Assembly (NCBI GenBank): GCA_963921935.1
Contig: OY998181.1
Location: forward strand, 139,895,423 to 139,959,422
DNA: 64,000 bases
Direction of reading: 5' to 3'
Origin: Galeruca laticollis
Lineage: Eukaryota; Arthropoda; Insecta; Coleoptera; Chrysomelidae
The notes below the pieces were generated by a model. It was not told the DNA's origin. It was given only the letters and a program-made list of their open reading frames with translations, and did no database searches. Position 1 is the first letter of the stretch. Every line of letters starts with the position of its first letter. Shown in pieces: positions 46,335 to 57,519 of this stretch. The position numbers and the translations under genes are program-made.

Positions 46335-46461
46335 CGCAACACTGGCAGCACGTGAGAGTGTGAACAAATGTGGTAAACGAGTGACCGCCAATGTGAGTGC
46401 CGCATTGGCACAATGCGAGTGCGAGTGCAAGTGCGAGTGCTTGCATGTGCGGCGGGCGTAA

Positions 46462-47152
46462 TTTGGCAATCAAATTATCGAAATGTTCGAGGCGAAGGCC
46501 TGCCATCAAGCAGAATCTAGTAAAGTTACATTTAATTCATCAATTGCAAAAATAAATAACAGTAACTAGTAGCACAAAGGGATTTTGGGTAATAGAAATT
46601 TTTACAGCAGAACAAAGCTTCAATATTATGAAAACATAAATCAAACTGCAAACAAACCGCAACCATTATAACCTGAAAAGCAAAATTCCTCAACGTGGTC
46701 AACAATGTCTTTATCTAGCACGTGCTCACTACTGTCATTTAACGCCAGTAGTACGCCGAAAACTAGAGACAAATTCTACTTTTTGGAATGACAATACATT
46801 TTAGAATGCGCGAAGAATTTTTTCGGCCACTATGCGAGTGTTGAAAATTGGATACGGATCATGCGCATTATGTATTCTACGTGACAGTGGATGTCTGGAA
46901 TCAATTATCTGGCGTGCTGCTGATACGTATAGTAATTCTTATTGCAGATTTTACCAGATCAGGCACAGCCATTTCCATATTTAGTCGTTCTCGTACGTTT
47001 AAATCGTTTGATTATAACCAACGTTATTAAAATTGTGTTTGTGTTTCGTTTTGCCATTATCAATTTATTATTGTGTGTGAATTGTGTTTCATTACCAACA
47101 GTCAACAGTGTTACTGAACTTTTTGAGACTTTTTTCATCAGTTTTTTCCATA
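46462..47152. other. Non-coding stretch upstream of a THAP exon
   Basis: No gene is recognised. The region could be the 5' leader of the THAP gene that follows. Confidence 0.4.
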
Positions 47153-47461
47153 ATGGGGAAGAACTGCATGGTGATGTTTTGTAAGAAACGAGAAGACATT
47201 GATGGAGTGGATTATTTCTGGTACGATATATTTTTAATTATTCAAACAATGGATCATTGTTTGAATGGATTATTTTTACTTCATACAAAATTATTCCAAC
47301 CCTTTTATGATTACAGTTTAACTTCTAAACGGTATAGGCCATGGATGAGAGCCATTGGAGGAGATCTTACTCTGGAAAAACTCCATCCTAGTAATACGAT
47401 ATGCAGTGAGCATTTGTCAGAAGACAGCTCTTCCATTATGTCAAAGGAAAACTATGTTTGA
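47153..47461 (+). CDS. THAP domain, two exons
   Basis: Exon 1 (47153-47220) reads MGKNCMVMFCKKREDIDGVD. A 96-base GT-AG intron follows (47221-47316). Exon 2 continues LTSKRYRPWMRAIGGDL and TLEKLHPSNTICSEHLSED before a stop at 47459. The first Cys pair, the invariant Trp and the ICSEH pair give a complete C2CH THAP finger of about 70 residues. No transposase domain follows, so it is a stump of a THAP transposase or of a captured gene. It has no relation at the base level to the THAP exons at 42899 or 57446. Confidence 0.65.
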   Translation: MGKNCMVMFCKKREDIDGVDYFWYDIFLIIQTMDHCLNGLFLLHTKLFQPFYDYSLTSKRYRPWMRAIGGDLTLEKLHPSNTICSEHLSEDSSSIMSKENYV

Positions 47462-48889
47462 AATCAAGTGCCATACCTACCAAGAAGCTTGGTCCTAGGA
47501 AACCACTCATGATTTTGAACACACATGAACCTAGGTTCCTACTCAATATTTTGTTGTTTGAGGGTCATTGATAATGTAATGTTTTAGATCTCCATTGTCC
47601 GAATAAGTAACTTGAAACAATTATAGTAGTAAAAATTGAGAAATAACATAAATTTCAATTTTATTAAATTTCATTTCACAGTATTTTCATTGTTATCAAA
47701 ACTTTTCCACCCTTTTCTTTTCATTCCAATACTTCATTTCACAGCATTAATCTAATCTTCTTTTTAGGTTAATTTTCATTGCATTTTTCTATTTTTTCTT
47801 TCATTAAAATTGATTATCTGCCTCCATATGTCTATATATATAAACTCCCATTTTTGTCCCAATTTCCACTATATAATATCTCAAGTCCATTTTTTAGACA
47901 ATGGAATTCTAAAACAACTATATTTTCAAAAGTATGTCATTAACAGTCTGTTTTGGAAAGTCATAGACTAAAAATTATAAAAACTACCATGGAAATTTAT
48001 TTTCGACTAAGGTTTTTCTACATAGATAAAAAACAAACCGAAAGTATCAGAAGCACCTTGATTCGGAAAAACTGAGCAAAATAATATTATTTTCTAATCA
48101 ATAATTCTGATTATCGATTTTTTTTCTATTTTTGTAAAATATATTTATCAGGAATTAATTGCTGCTGAATAAATATTTCGTTTTGAAAAAGGTGTGTATT
48201 ATTCAACATTAACTTATATGTATACAGAAAAAAATTGGTAAAAAAATAACATTGATCACTTTTGAACTCTTCTATCTGACCAAATGTTCATTTAAAAAAC
48301 AGAAATGGGAAAGTAGAATTAAATATATCCACTCAATTGTATACAACAACTTTGTCCCGTAACGTGTGTCTATGACTCCCAGCATATTTCGGCTGTGTAT
48401 TCCCTGAAAAGTAGCTAAAAAAACAGGGTCTCAAAACGATATGGGGTTTAGTTTTCGAGAAAGCTACATGACTGACGTTGATTTTGAATATTATGTTAAT
48501 TACTTATTTAGATTGATTTACACTTATGTGTGAATTATACTCTCTACTTTCCCTACGTTGCTACTGGAGCGCTTAGGAAGCGGTCGCAATTTTGTGGATC
48601 ATATTTATTATTGCTTGGTCGATCAAGTACACAGAAAACGCCGTATTTTGTGATCAAGTATCGGTGATCATAAGACAAGTAGTGGGACTTTTGAATTTAA
48701 ATTGCGAGCGAGTTGTTGATTTAGGAGAGTTTTTTAGAATGGAAAGTGTGGGTTTAGATAAAAATGTTTAAGGACTATTAACAAATGATGCCGATGTGGT
48801 AGAGAAAGACGAGGAAGGCGGTATAGCCAGTTTGGGAATTAAAACTCACAAATTATTGCATTTTAAGAATGTCATAAGTATAATATTTT
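47462..48889. other. Non-coding stretch
   Basis: A short frame MESVGLDKNV near 48738 is stopped at once, and an acidic continuation (NDADVVEKDEEGG) lies in the same frame. I see no known domain. Confidence 0.4.
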
Positions 48890-49085
48890 TAAAATGAATC
48901 ACTTCAAATGCCTGTCTCGTCATTCTAAAATGTTCTTCGAATAAAACATCGTCAAATCTGTGGACTGATTCTTCAACAAAATTTGCATTTCTTGGTCTTC
49001 TTTCCCGTAATCCACCTTCTAACATATTTCCTGGAATAGGAAAATCATCTGCCTTGCAAACAGATTTGCATCTATTCCTACAGCC
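48890..49085 (-). pseudogene. Harbinger transposase N-terminal fragment
   Basis: The minus strand reads ADDFPIPGNMLEGGLRERRP, then RNANFVEESVHRFDDVLF and EEHFRMTRQAFEVI. This is the helix-rich segment preceding the DDE core in Harbinger nucleases. It belongs to a different element from the one at 43907. No core follows. Confidence 0.5.
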
Positions 49086-49365
49086 ATATAGTCTTTATTT
49101 TCATTCACAAAAAAAACAATACAAATTGAGAAATACTAACAATGAATTGTATTCTTTGGTAATAACGGAATTAACAAGCAAGAAACTGAAAAATAATCAA
49201 CGAATGACATAAACAATATGCGCACGTAAGTGGTGATCACAATAAATCCCAAGAAATAGCCGTTCATCAGAATCAAAGCACGATCAAGTAAAATATGGTA
49301 GGGATTAGGTAGTGCTACCCCAAAAATTTCCAGATGAATGCATTGCGAGCCTACCCCGCTGAAAC

Positions 49366-49474
49366 GTGCATTCCACTTATAACTTTCGCCTACAACGACC
49401 GTGGTCTGTTTACGTAAGTGGAACGGTTATTTCAACGGTCCCGGTCGTTGTGGGCCTAATGTGGAACGTACCCC
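49366..49474. repeat. Short inverted repeat (MITE-like)
   Basis: Gcattccacttataac...cctacaacgacc faces ggtcgttgtgggcctaatgt..gaacgtacc. The outer end, read inward, is ggtacgttccacattagg, like the segment at 43369. Confidence 0.55.
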
Positions 49475-49825
49475 AATCCAACATAGCCTGCGCAACACAA
49501 AAATGGCGGCTGGAGGACAAGCAATTACAAAATAAACATAAAATCCCATGCAGTGAAAGCAAAATTTCTTATTCATGGTGATTTTGAGTGGAAAAGAACA
49601 TTTTGTGACTCAATTTGTTTCTCTAATAATACTATCTATAGCTGGAAACACAATGTTGGACTATTATAAAATATTTCTGGATGAACATCTAGATGGAGCT
49701 GCCCCACACAAAGCTAAAATATCCAAAATTGATGGGATTAATCTATTTTTATTAAAGGGAAACCTGCAAATAACCTAATGAATATTTATGTTCGTTGGAA
49801 ACAGAGTAGAAACACAGAACAAGGA
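49475..49825. other. Non-coding stretch
   Basis: No feature is recognised. Confidence 0.4.
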
Positions 49826-50273
49826 GGTGCGTTCTTTTTGACTGAGATATCAGTTAATCTCAGCTCACATCAGTAATGTGAGCGTTCTTTTTGTTTTACT
49901 CACTTTAAGTGAGCTGAGATTTTTCCTCCCCCTTCACCGATGCTGAATATGTTGTAAGGGGGTATCAGTTGGAATTGAGTCGGAAATAAAGTGAAGGGGA
50001 TGAAGAAATATTTGATTTGCTTGGTTTATTTGTAGTTTTAACCATTGACATATAAACAATAAACACATATAATCTATTTTTCTTTTGTTACAAATTATTG
50101 ATACATCAATTAACATTATTAGATGCCGATACGAATCTGTCGTATAGTTTAAATCTATCGACGGATTGCGCGCTTCAATTGAGATGTCGTTCTTTTTGGT
50201 GCTTACTCACATCACTTTATCTCAGATCACCTTAACTGAAGTGATCTGAGATCTCAGTCAAAAAGAACGCACC
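49826..50273. mobile_element. 448 bp MITE with perfect 23 bp TIRs
   Basis: Ends ggtgcgttctttttgactga and its exact complement at 50251-50273. Subterminal inner palindromes include ctcactttaagtgagctgag and gatcaccttaactgaagtgatc. The flanks aagga and aaagg do not form a clear duplication. No coding capacity was found. Confidence 0.85.
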
Positions 50274-51439
50274 AAAGGTAGCTATATAAATTTGTAAAAG
50301 CTACAATGCATTCTAATCAACTTGAAACAATAAAATTAGTACAGATATTAAACAAAAACTAACATTTTTCTTTAAACACATTTAAGGGTTTTTGTATCTA
50401 AATGCCTTTAAATCTCCTTTCATACTATAACAGCCAATCAAATGAACATGTTTTAATTAATTTTAAAGGACCTTCAAAAAGTTGCATAATGCAGCTCCTT
50501 ACAACTAAATGCAAATATTAAAAGAAATAAACAATTTTATAATCAAATTTAAAGCTCCTGTTGGTTAAAATGGCATAGGAATATTGGCCATAAGAAACAA
50601 AAGACAGTGTGTAGGAGCAGTGGTGGAACAACGTAGCCATATGTAAGCCTGTGTGCGAAAGTTTTGCTTGGCCCCCATTATGAGACGGTTTATTGATAAC
50701 CATATTAATTTATGAATTTTGGGTGCACAAAAAAGTTATTGTTATAATGATTTAGCATTTATTTTCCAGAACATAGAGAAAGTAATAAGAGAGTGTTCGT
50801 TCCCGTACAAACAGCTTGGATCGCGTCGATCTGAGCGCACCCCTAATTCTTACAGGCGGCATATTCAAATTTGGTAGTTTGGATTATGGGTAGGTAAATT
50901 TTACAGTTTGCCTTGAAATTGTTTATTGTATAATTATTTCATTCCAAAAAATAAAATTGTATTCCATTTTTTGTAATGAAATAATCAGAATAAACAATTT
51001 TGAGACAAATAATTTAGATAAATAAGAAAACAGCAAACATTTAACTTTTTTATTAACCTGCACATAATATAAAAAAAGTATTAATCACAATTACATATTT
51101 CTACTAAAATTACATTACATTATATTTAAGAAAATTAATCCAATATCACATCAAATTACTCATTGTTATTATGAAATTATTGACAACAAAACCAACAAAT
51201 ATTTTAATAATACGTTTTAAGCTACCAAAAAAATATTTTGTTTGTTAGTCCTCTTACCAATTCATTAATAGTTTTAGAAATGAATGGTTTTGGTTAATTA
51301 TGAAAATTTAAAAAACTAAGTTATCTGATAGATTACATCATCTGCTTCACAATTTGTGTTGTAGTTCTCGATTATCAATGCCACAAAAAATAAGGTTTCT
51401 TTTTACAGAAAATACTGGAACTTGGATATTATTACCATG
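50274..51439. other. AT-rich non-coding stretch
   Basis: No protein motif or repeat pair was found. Short words near 50820 (gatcgcgtcgatc) are locally palindromic only. Confidence 0.45.
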
Positions 51440-51556
51440 TGGTGGTGTACGATGTTAGGATTGAAAAGGTAAAGCAAATTTAAGTCTTTTGCGACATGTA
51501 GTTATTTGTAAGTGCAGCATCATCAAAATGATCTTCACACAACCTTTGATCATTAA

Positions 51557-53949
51557 CCCGTAACGGCTACTACTCAAAATACGCAACGTAAATACTACTA
51601 GAGGGTCACAGGGACCCAAAAATTAAAAAAACTCATGACAATAATGTTTTTGTCAAAAACTTTATTTTTTACATTTATTTAACCCAGCTATGCTTCTATT
51701 ATAAAATAAAATAAAAAATAATAATTAAATGCGTTTTGGGCACATTGTGGCCGCACATTTTAAACATATGGGAATGTTACTCATAGCACAGTAATTAGTT
51801 GTTTTTCGGTCTTTTCCTGGCGGGCAAATGCGGCATCTGAGTCTTTTCGACCTGCAAGGGTTTTCCGAAGGTACAGAGGTGGTTCCTCCATGACAATTCC
51901 TAAAATATCAGCGGCCATCGAACGAAGTTTGCGAGGTACATGCATCTTGTATATTCTAGCCGTCATGTACGGAGTATACAATTCACGTCCTAGCTCTTTG
52001 AGGAAATTGTACCTGGAAATTTCTTTTCCTTGTTGGGCGAACTGGTATATGATCCTGCTATTTACTTTAGTATGGCGTGGAATAATGACATTGGCCATCT
52101 GCGAGTTCTACTTGACGTCGAATAATTAGCACATTTTTCGTCAAGTGCGTCAACACCTGCTTTAGTGCCATTGTAGTATAAATTTATTTCGGGTTTTGTG
52201 CTAACATCATCTACGGAATTATCGTGATGCATACTAGAGACTAGGATAACTGCTCTTCCTCGTTTTGGAACATGAGAAACAATAGTGGTTTGAGCTGAAA
52301 ACCCAAATAATGAAGATTGTACATCTCGGTTTCTATTTGGTTGGAACTCTGGAGGGATCTGTCTCTTATTTTTTCGCATTGTGCCCACATATCTTAGACC
52401 ACTTTTTTTAGTTCATCAATCAACTCAATAGAAGAATACCAGTTGTCTCCCGTAATTTTACGATTACTATTTGCAACGGGTGCAATCAAACGTAACACTA
52501 CTTGCGTGGGATGCGACAATTTACTTTTTACACTCGTAGGTTTTGGATCTTTACCAGTATAAACTTTGGTATTTACCATATAGTGGGTTTTACTGTCAGC
52601 CAATACTTGCACTTTTATCCCGTATTTAGCGGGTTTGTTGGGGATGTACATGCGAAATGAACATCTCCCTCTAAACGGAACTAGCACCTCGTCTATGGTG
52701 AGATTAGATCCCGAAGCATAATTTTCTTTGGAATTGGTTACGAACTGTTCAATTAGATCGCAGATTGCAGCTAACTTGTTGCTTTTTACCATTTCAGGTC
52801 TAGTTGTAGCATCATCAAAACGAAGACAAGCCAATAAAAATGAAAACCGTGTGCCAATGACATAGTGGATCAAAATAGTGGCCTTCCGGTTCCATCAGTA
52901 GCCCACATAGATTTCAGATCTTCATGACCTGACTTGAACAGTCCTTGCATATATAGAAGCCCTATATATTATTTCCAATTCGTCTGTGTTTTGTACAAAC
53001 GTAGGAAAAAATGTCTTTCTGCATGTTTTAAATTAATTGTAATGAGCTTTCATTCCGTCGATTTTTAAATTAGTGTTTTCAACAATAATTTGAATCAAAT
53101 TGTCGGTAAAGAGTAACTTCCAAGCTTCCAACGGAGTTGTCAAACGATTTACACGAGCTGGGCCTTTCAGACCAGGTAACATATTTTTTATAATATTGTG
53201 CTGTAAAGTTTTTTTACGAGAAGGAGCTTCTTTTGACCATTTAGTTCAATCCTTTCCGTACCACGCTTTTTGAGGTGGTAAAGCGTTTCAAGTCGAAGCG
53301 GTGTTACTATCAGTGGAAGAACCTGTTAGATGTTCTTCTTGGTTATCATATTCACTTGAATCAGCCTCAACTTCGCTTTCTGAATCATGGTCACTAAAAA
53401 TTTCGTTATCCCCTTCTTCCTTTTCACTTTCGTCGCCGCCACTCAATATTTGACCAAAAGCCCTGCCTTTTTCTTCTTTCGGTATAGGTACGTCTTCAAC
53501 GTTCTGCGCATTGTTATCATTGTCCATATCTGTCCAAAAAGCGTCATTGTCTAATAATTCTGCCAACTGACCATCCGAAAGTAGCTCATTGGTTGAGGCG
53601 TTCATAACTATAAAAATTAGCAAGTATGAGTATCTTACAATATAATATTGCTTCATTATTACCATACTCAAGAAACTAGTTAGCAATATACATAAATTTA
53701 CATGCCCACTTACCTAAATTATCCCAGTTTACAAACTAACACTTATGCTACTATCGGGTGCCATGGACTTAAGTATCGTATTGCTTTGAAAGTAAACAAT
53801 ATAGACAACCACTCACAACATCATTCGACAAAGAACTACTTCACTGGAGAATAACTGGAAGCACGATTTCCCCACTCTAATATGTCTGGGCTATTTTCAA
53901 GAATTTAGATGTCGCTGGGTCCTTATGACCCGATAGTAGTAGTTACGGG
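51557..53949 (-). mobile_element. piggyBac transposon in a TTAA site
   Basis: TTAA flanks both ends (51553-51556 and 53950-53953). The ends are cccgtaacggctactact and, read inward on the right, cccgtaactactactatcgg. Subterminal gggtc..gaccc words (51604 and 53919) form a second inverted pair. The length is 2,393 bp. It encodes one minus-strand transposase. Confidence 0.9.
51726..53686 (-). pseudogene. piggyBac transposase with several frameshifts
   Basis: The acidic N-terminus (LLSDGQLAELLDNDAFW, from about 53600) is followed by a broken middle and the open frame 52873-52394 with LACLRFDD, LTIDEVLVPFRGRC (first Asp) and ITGDNWYSSIELIDELKK (second Asp). A slip in an A run shifts to 52388-52062, with KAGVDALDEKCANYS (third Asp). 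The frame then continues at 52098-51781 (SRYNFLKELGRELYTPYM). The cysteine-rich tail (RLRCRICPPG, CAMSNIPICLKCA, MCPKRI) is intact but in another frame and stops at 51726. All three catalytic Asp codons remain. The likely start is MNASTNELL near 53605. Confidence 0.85.
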
Positions 53950-54045
53950 TTAAATGTATAAGGAACTTCTAAAATTTTGTACCACTGTTCTCTTTGATTA
54001 TTGGCAGATGAAGATTTGACAAATATGTTTTGTTCTTAAACCAAA

Positions 54046-55349
54046 ATTGAAAAGTGGCCAAAAATATTTACTATTAACAATTTTTTGCAATACAACTATG
54101 ACGAATTATACCTGGTAATGACATTTGAAACGTTCACTTACTTTTATTTACTTTATTAGAACGGAAAACCTAAATAAATTTAAAAAACTATACTAATTTT
54201 ACTCAGCCTTAGAAATTGCAACCTTAACCATATTTTTAGTAATTTTTATTTTTGACACTTTATTTTGACAAACACAAGCGGTATTCACACAAACCAATGT
54301 AAGATTGATTTTGTATATTTTTATTTTTAATGACTTAAAAGTTAATATACTAGCACATTTTATAATATTTACCCACAATAAAGGCAATATGCTCAAATTA
54401 ATTGTCATTTATAATAAGTTAAATTGTTTTATTCTATTTTGTTTATGTAAAACAGTGTTGCCGCCCGACTGCAGAGACTCCATGCGCGGGCGGCGGCGCA
54501 GATACTACTAAATAGATTACTATTGACACATTAAACAGGTACTGAAATTTTGAGCATTGTTGCCACTTTTAGTTATAACCATAAAGGTATCTAAAGATAC
54601 AACAAATACTTGTTTAAAATTTATATAAGTATATGCCTTTATTAAATAAAATTCAAGTAATATTAAATAATTTTAAAAATAGCGACTCAAATGCATCAAT
54701 TAGTATGACTTTTTTTGCATAACTTTTTAACACATTTTCAATTAAACTTCTAATTTCATTTTTCTTGTAACTAAGAGACTTTGTAAATATGGCAAAGCAG
54801 TGGAAGTGTCCGCAAGTGAGCTTAGAATGTCACTCCGTGTTTGGGGCAAGAAAATATCAAAACAAACATATCTATTTTATTTGTTAATATGAGGTCTTGT
54901 CCGATTTTAATTTCATTAAGTATTTTCGACTAAATAAAGCCTCACACAATATAGTCGTTCCACTTGGCAACACTGGACAAAATGTAGTAGACGAGTGGAA
55001 TCATCGTGAATATGGTTTTTAAGGTCCATGTGAGCGATGAGTGAAAGAGTACTCCTCATAGACAAATAATATACTTATTACTTTCTCTATGGTACTTCTA
55101 TCGATAAGTAGTCGTGCACGAGCACTATAGACATCTGAAAATAAGATTTCAGCGCTATTGCGGCAAATATTGCCTCTTTTCTCAGTTTTCTCCGGCATTG
55201 ATCTTTTGTTGATGTATGTTGTTTAATGTGAATTTCTGATCAATTACTTTGTTATTGCAATTTTATACCTTTATACGAAAATATTTTATGTGATAAAGTT
55301 GATATTTATCAATTATTTTATATTGTCAAAAACTATTTTCTTTTTGTAG
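54046..55349. other. AT-rich non-coding stretch
   Basis: There is one short GC-rich inverted pair (gccgcccgac / gcgggcggc, 54462-54492). The last part may be the upstream side of the YqaJ gene, but I see no coding sense in it. Confidence 0.45.
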
Positions 55350-55630
55350 GTATTTCAGCTACAATCAAAGAAGCTATTCCGAAGGCAACATTTTTGAAAA
55401 AAAATAATGGTTCTTATGAACTGAAAATAGGCAACAGTATTATGGCTAGATACAGTTGGGTATGGATCTATCCAATGTAACAAAATGTTATTTTGTAGTA
55501 TATGCCTCATTTGATAAAACCTTAGAAATTTTTGAAATTGGTTTTGATCATGAATTTTCAAACGAAATGTTGTCAATTGTTAAACATAATTTTTTTAAAA
55601 AAATTATGCATACTTTGTGCAGTAACAAAT
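55350..55630 (+). pseudogene. YqaJ-type nuclease C-terminal exon
   Basis: After a good splice acceptor (ttctttttgtag) the sequence reads ISATIKEAIPKATFLKKNNG, then in a shifted frame IQLGMDLSNVTKCYFVVYA, SFDKTLEIFEIGFDHEFS and MLSIVKHNFFKKIMHTLC. This matches the C-terminal half of the YqaJ recombinase/exonuclease proteins carried by ISL2EU transposons, with the QLGM block of the active site. An in-frame stop sits before IQLG, so it is inactive. It converges on the DDE transposase 190 bases downstream. Confidence 0.6.
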
Positions 55631-55819
55631 AAATGTAATAACTAATTAATTATATTATATGTGTCCATTGTTTGTTTTTTGTTCCTAATAGGGAGTGTGG
55701 TAATCAATAAAACATTTTAAGTTGTTTTATGATTAATTCGAGGAGAATGTAACAAAATATAAATGAATGCTAGTGATATATAAAAATGCTAAAATATATA
55801 ACAAATTCTAAAGTGCTTT

Positions 55820-57515
55820 TTATTCTTTAAGATATCGACAATTAGCTAATATCGAACTCGATAAGTTGGTTAATCCGCAAACTATAATAAACATATAATA
55901 ATTTTTTTTAACCAGAGACCACTGTAGTTTAGAGCTTAAAATTTTGAAAATCTTTATTCTTCGATTTGCCCTCTCAATGTGAACACGAGCCGCTGCTATT
56001 TTTGAATTTAAAATCGATTGTTGTGCAGTCAATTGACTTTGTTTGTTTTTAAATGTAGGTCTGATTAATTTTATGTTGAAGGTCTAACAAATATCATCAA
56101 TCAAAAACCCCTTATCAACCATAATTGCATCTTAATTACTATCAAGTTTGAGTATAACGTCACTTTGCTCAAACATTATCTTGTCAGACGCTCTTACTCC
56201 ATAAGGGTCAATAACATAAGTAATAATACCCCCAGGAGATACACCAGTCATAAATTTCACAGTAGTGTTTGATTTATATTGTGAATAAAGGCACTTTGGT
56301 GTCTGTATTGTTATTTCTGTACAATCAAGAACTAATCTAACATTTTGAAAGTCCTTAAAACATATTGGCATATTTTGTGCAACTTCTTGTCCATCTGGAA
56401 ACTTTATGGCACCTTTTAAAACATTACTTAAAATTGGAAGCATATCAAAAATATATTTTTTACAAAGTTCTTGAGATACAGCAAATAAAATTGAAAGAGT
56501 TATATAAGAAAAGTCACATTTCAATTTTGTCATCACTAGAATTATACGTTCTCGTATATTTAATCTATGGGATCTCTGATCAGTTTAATTCATTTCTACA
56601 CCTTCGAGAATTGTATTCAACAATTGAAAACTACAAATTCCAGTGAAACTATTGAGAGCACTGTCTGTGGTCAGCAGATCACACAATGTTGAGATCTTCG
56701 GAGAGTTTACTTGGACATCAAAGTCTCGAAATGTAGTGGGTCCTTCATAATTTGGCTGTTCATTTAAAAGTGCCAGCTTCTAAGTCATCATGGGAATGTT
56801 CAGGCCCTGGTGGTTCTTGTTCAATACACTGACAATCAATGAACTCTGCACTCAGTTTGAGAAACTTCTGGGTTTACTGCAGTTTGAACAGAGGAAATTG
56901 GCAAATTCTGTGAAGGAATAGCTGTCCACTTCAATCTCCTTCTACCTGGAGCATTAGCATCTAAAAAAACCGATTCGTAAACATACTTTTAAAATGATAA
57001 ACATCGTATTTACCTCTTCGGAAAAAATCGTTATCCGTGAAATGTTAAGAACAAACCAGCATATATTTGGTTACTGGTTTTTCAATTTTAAAATCCAGGC
57101 ATAAAATGAAATGTAACTTTTGTCATTCTGACGATGATATTGATTTATCGAAACAATTGTCAATTTTTTAGACTTTTCAATAAATTGTATTATATTGTGG
57201 AATTAACTAGAGACCTTGAGTTTCATTTAAAAACACTAATATGAGCATATTCCACGAAGTAAGGGTCGAGACAGTCAATTTCCAGGCTTTTTGTCTGCAT
57301 ATCCAAGTGGGGCGACCTAAAGCAGACTTTATTTTCACACGATGTTTTCCGGCAATTGGAAACAAATGAACACTCAGATCTGGATTTGTTTTCGCCCAAG
57401 ACAAGCACTGGGGTACTGAACAGTAAGAATTATTCATTTTTTTAAATAGAAAACTCGCACAAAGAATCAATTTAACACACAAATCAACAAATGCTTCCCA
57501 ACAAACGCAAAACAC
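55820..57515 (-). pseudogene. ISL2EU-like THAP/DDE transposase, copy B
   Basis: The THAP exon starts at 57446 (MNNSYCSVPQCLSWAKTNPD, then LFPIAGKHRVKIKSALGR). R copy f interrupts it at 57288. Broken linker frames follow (IPSQNLPISSVQT, 56870). The catalytic part is in 56536-56132 and 56032-55820: RLVLDCTEITIQTPKCLYSQ (Asp), GVSPGGIITYV, VRASDKIMFEQS, VDKGFLIDD (Asp, in another frame near 56110) and ARVHIERANRRIKIF (Glu). The LDCTEI/DRGFxID/HVER pattern belongs to the ISL2EU-type DDE_Tnp_4 group. Stops and the R insertion make it non-functional. Confidence 0.75.
57105..57288 (-). repeat. Dispersed repeat R, copy f (partial)
   Basis: On the minus strand it starts gactgtctcgacccttac directly after ggaaatt and runs to the gacaaaagttacatttcat block. 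It is inserted into the THAP coding exon of copy B; copy A reads through this point. Confidence 0.75.
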
Positions 57516-57519
57516 GAAG

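Larger units (their letters stand above)
43907..46458. mobile_element. PIF/Harbinger transposon, nearly complete
   Basis: The left end cgcccgccgcacatgcaagc and the right end are a perfect 27 bp inverted repeat, flanked by TAA at 43904-43906 and 46459-46461. The TWA-type 3 bp duplication and two genes, a MADF DNA-binding protein and a DDE nuclease, are typical of PIF/Harbinger. The length is 2,552 bp. The right subterminal region repeats gtgcgagt-like words. Confidence 0.93.
51440..54045 (-). pseudogene. THAP-like fragment split by piggyBac
   Basis: On the minus strand 54045-53954 reads NNQREQWYKILEVPYTF. After the piggyBac element, 51552-51440 reads DQRLCEDHFDDAALTNNYMS. Together they resemble the C-terminal half of a THAP finger (a W followed by LCxxHF) and its extension. 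The join at TTAA is one base out of frame. The parent could be a host gene or an older transposon. Confidence 0.5.

Noticed and set aside
46162..46461. 99-codon plus-strand frame ending in Cys/Glu repeats
   Set aside because: It is antisense to Harbinger transposase exon 1 and the subterminal repeats of the TIR.
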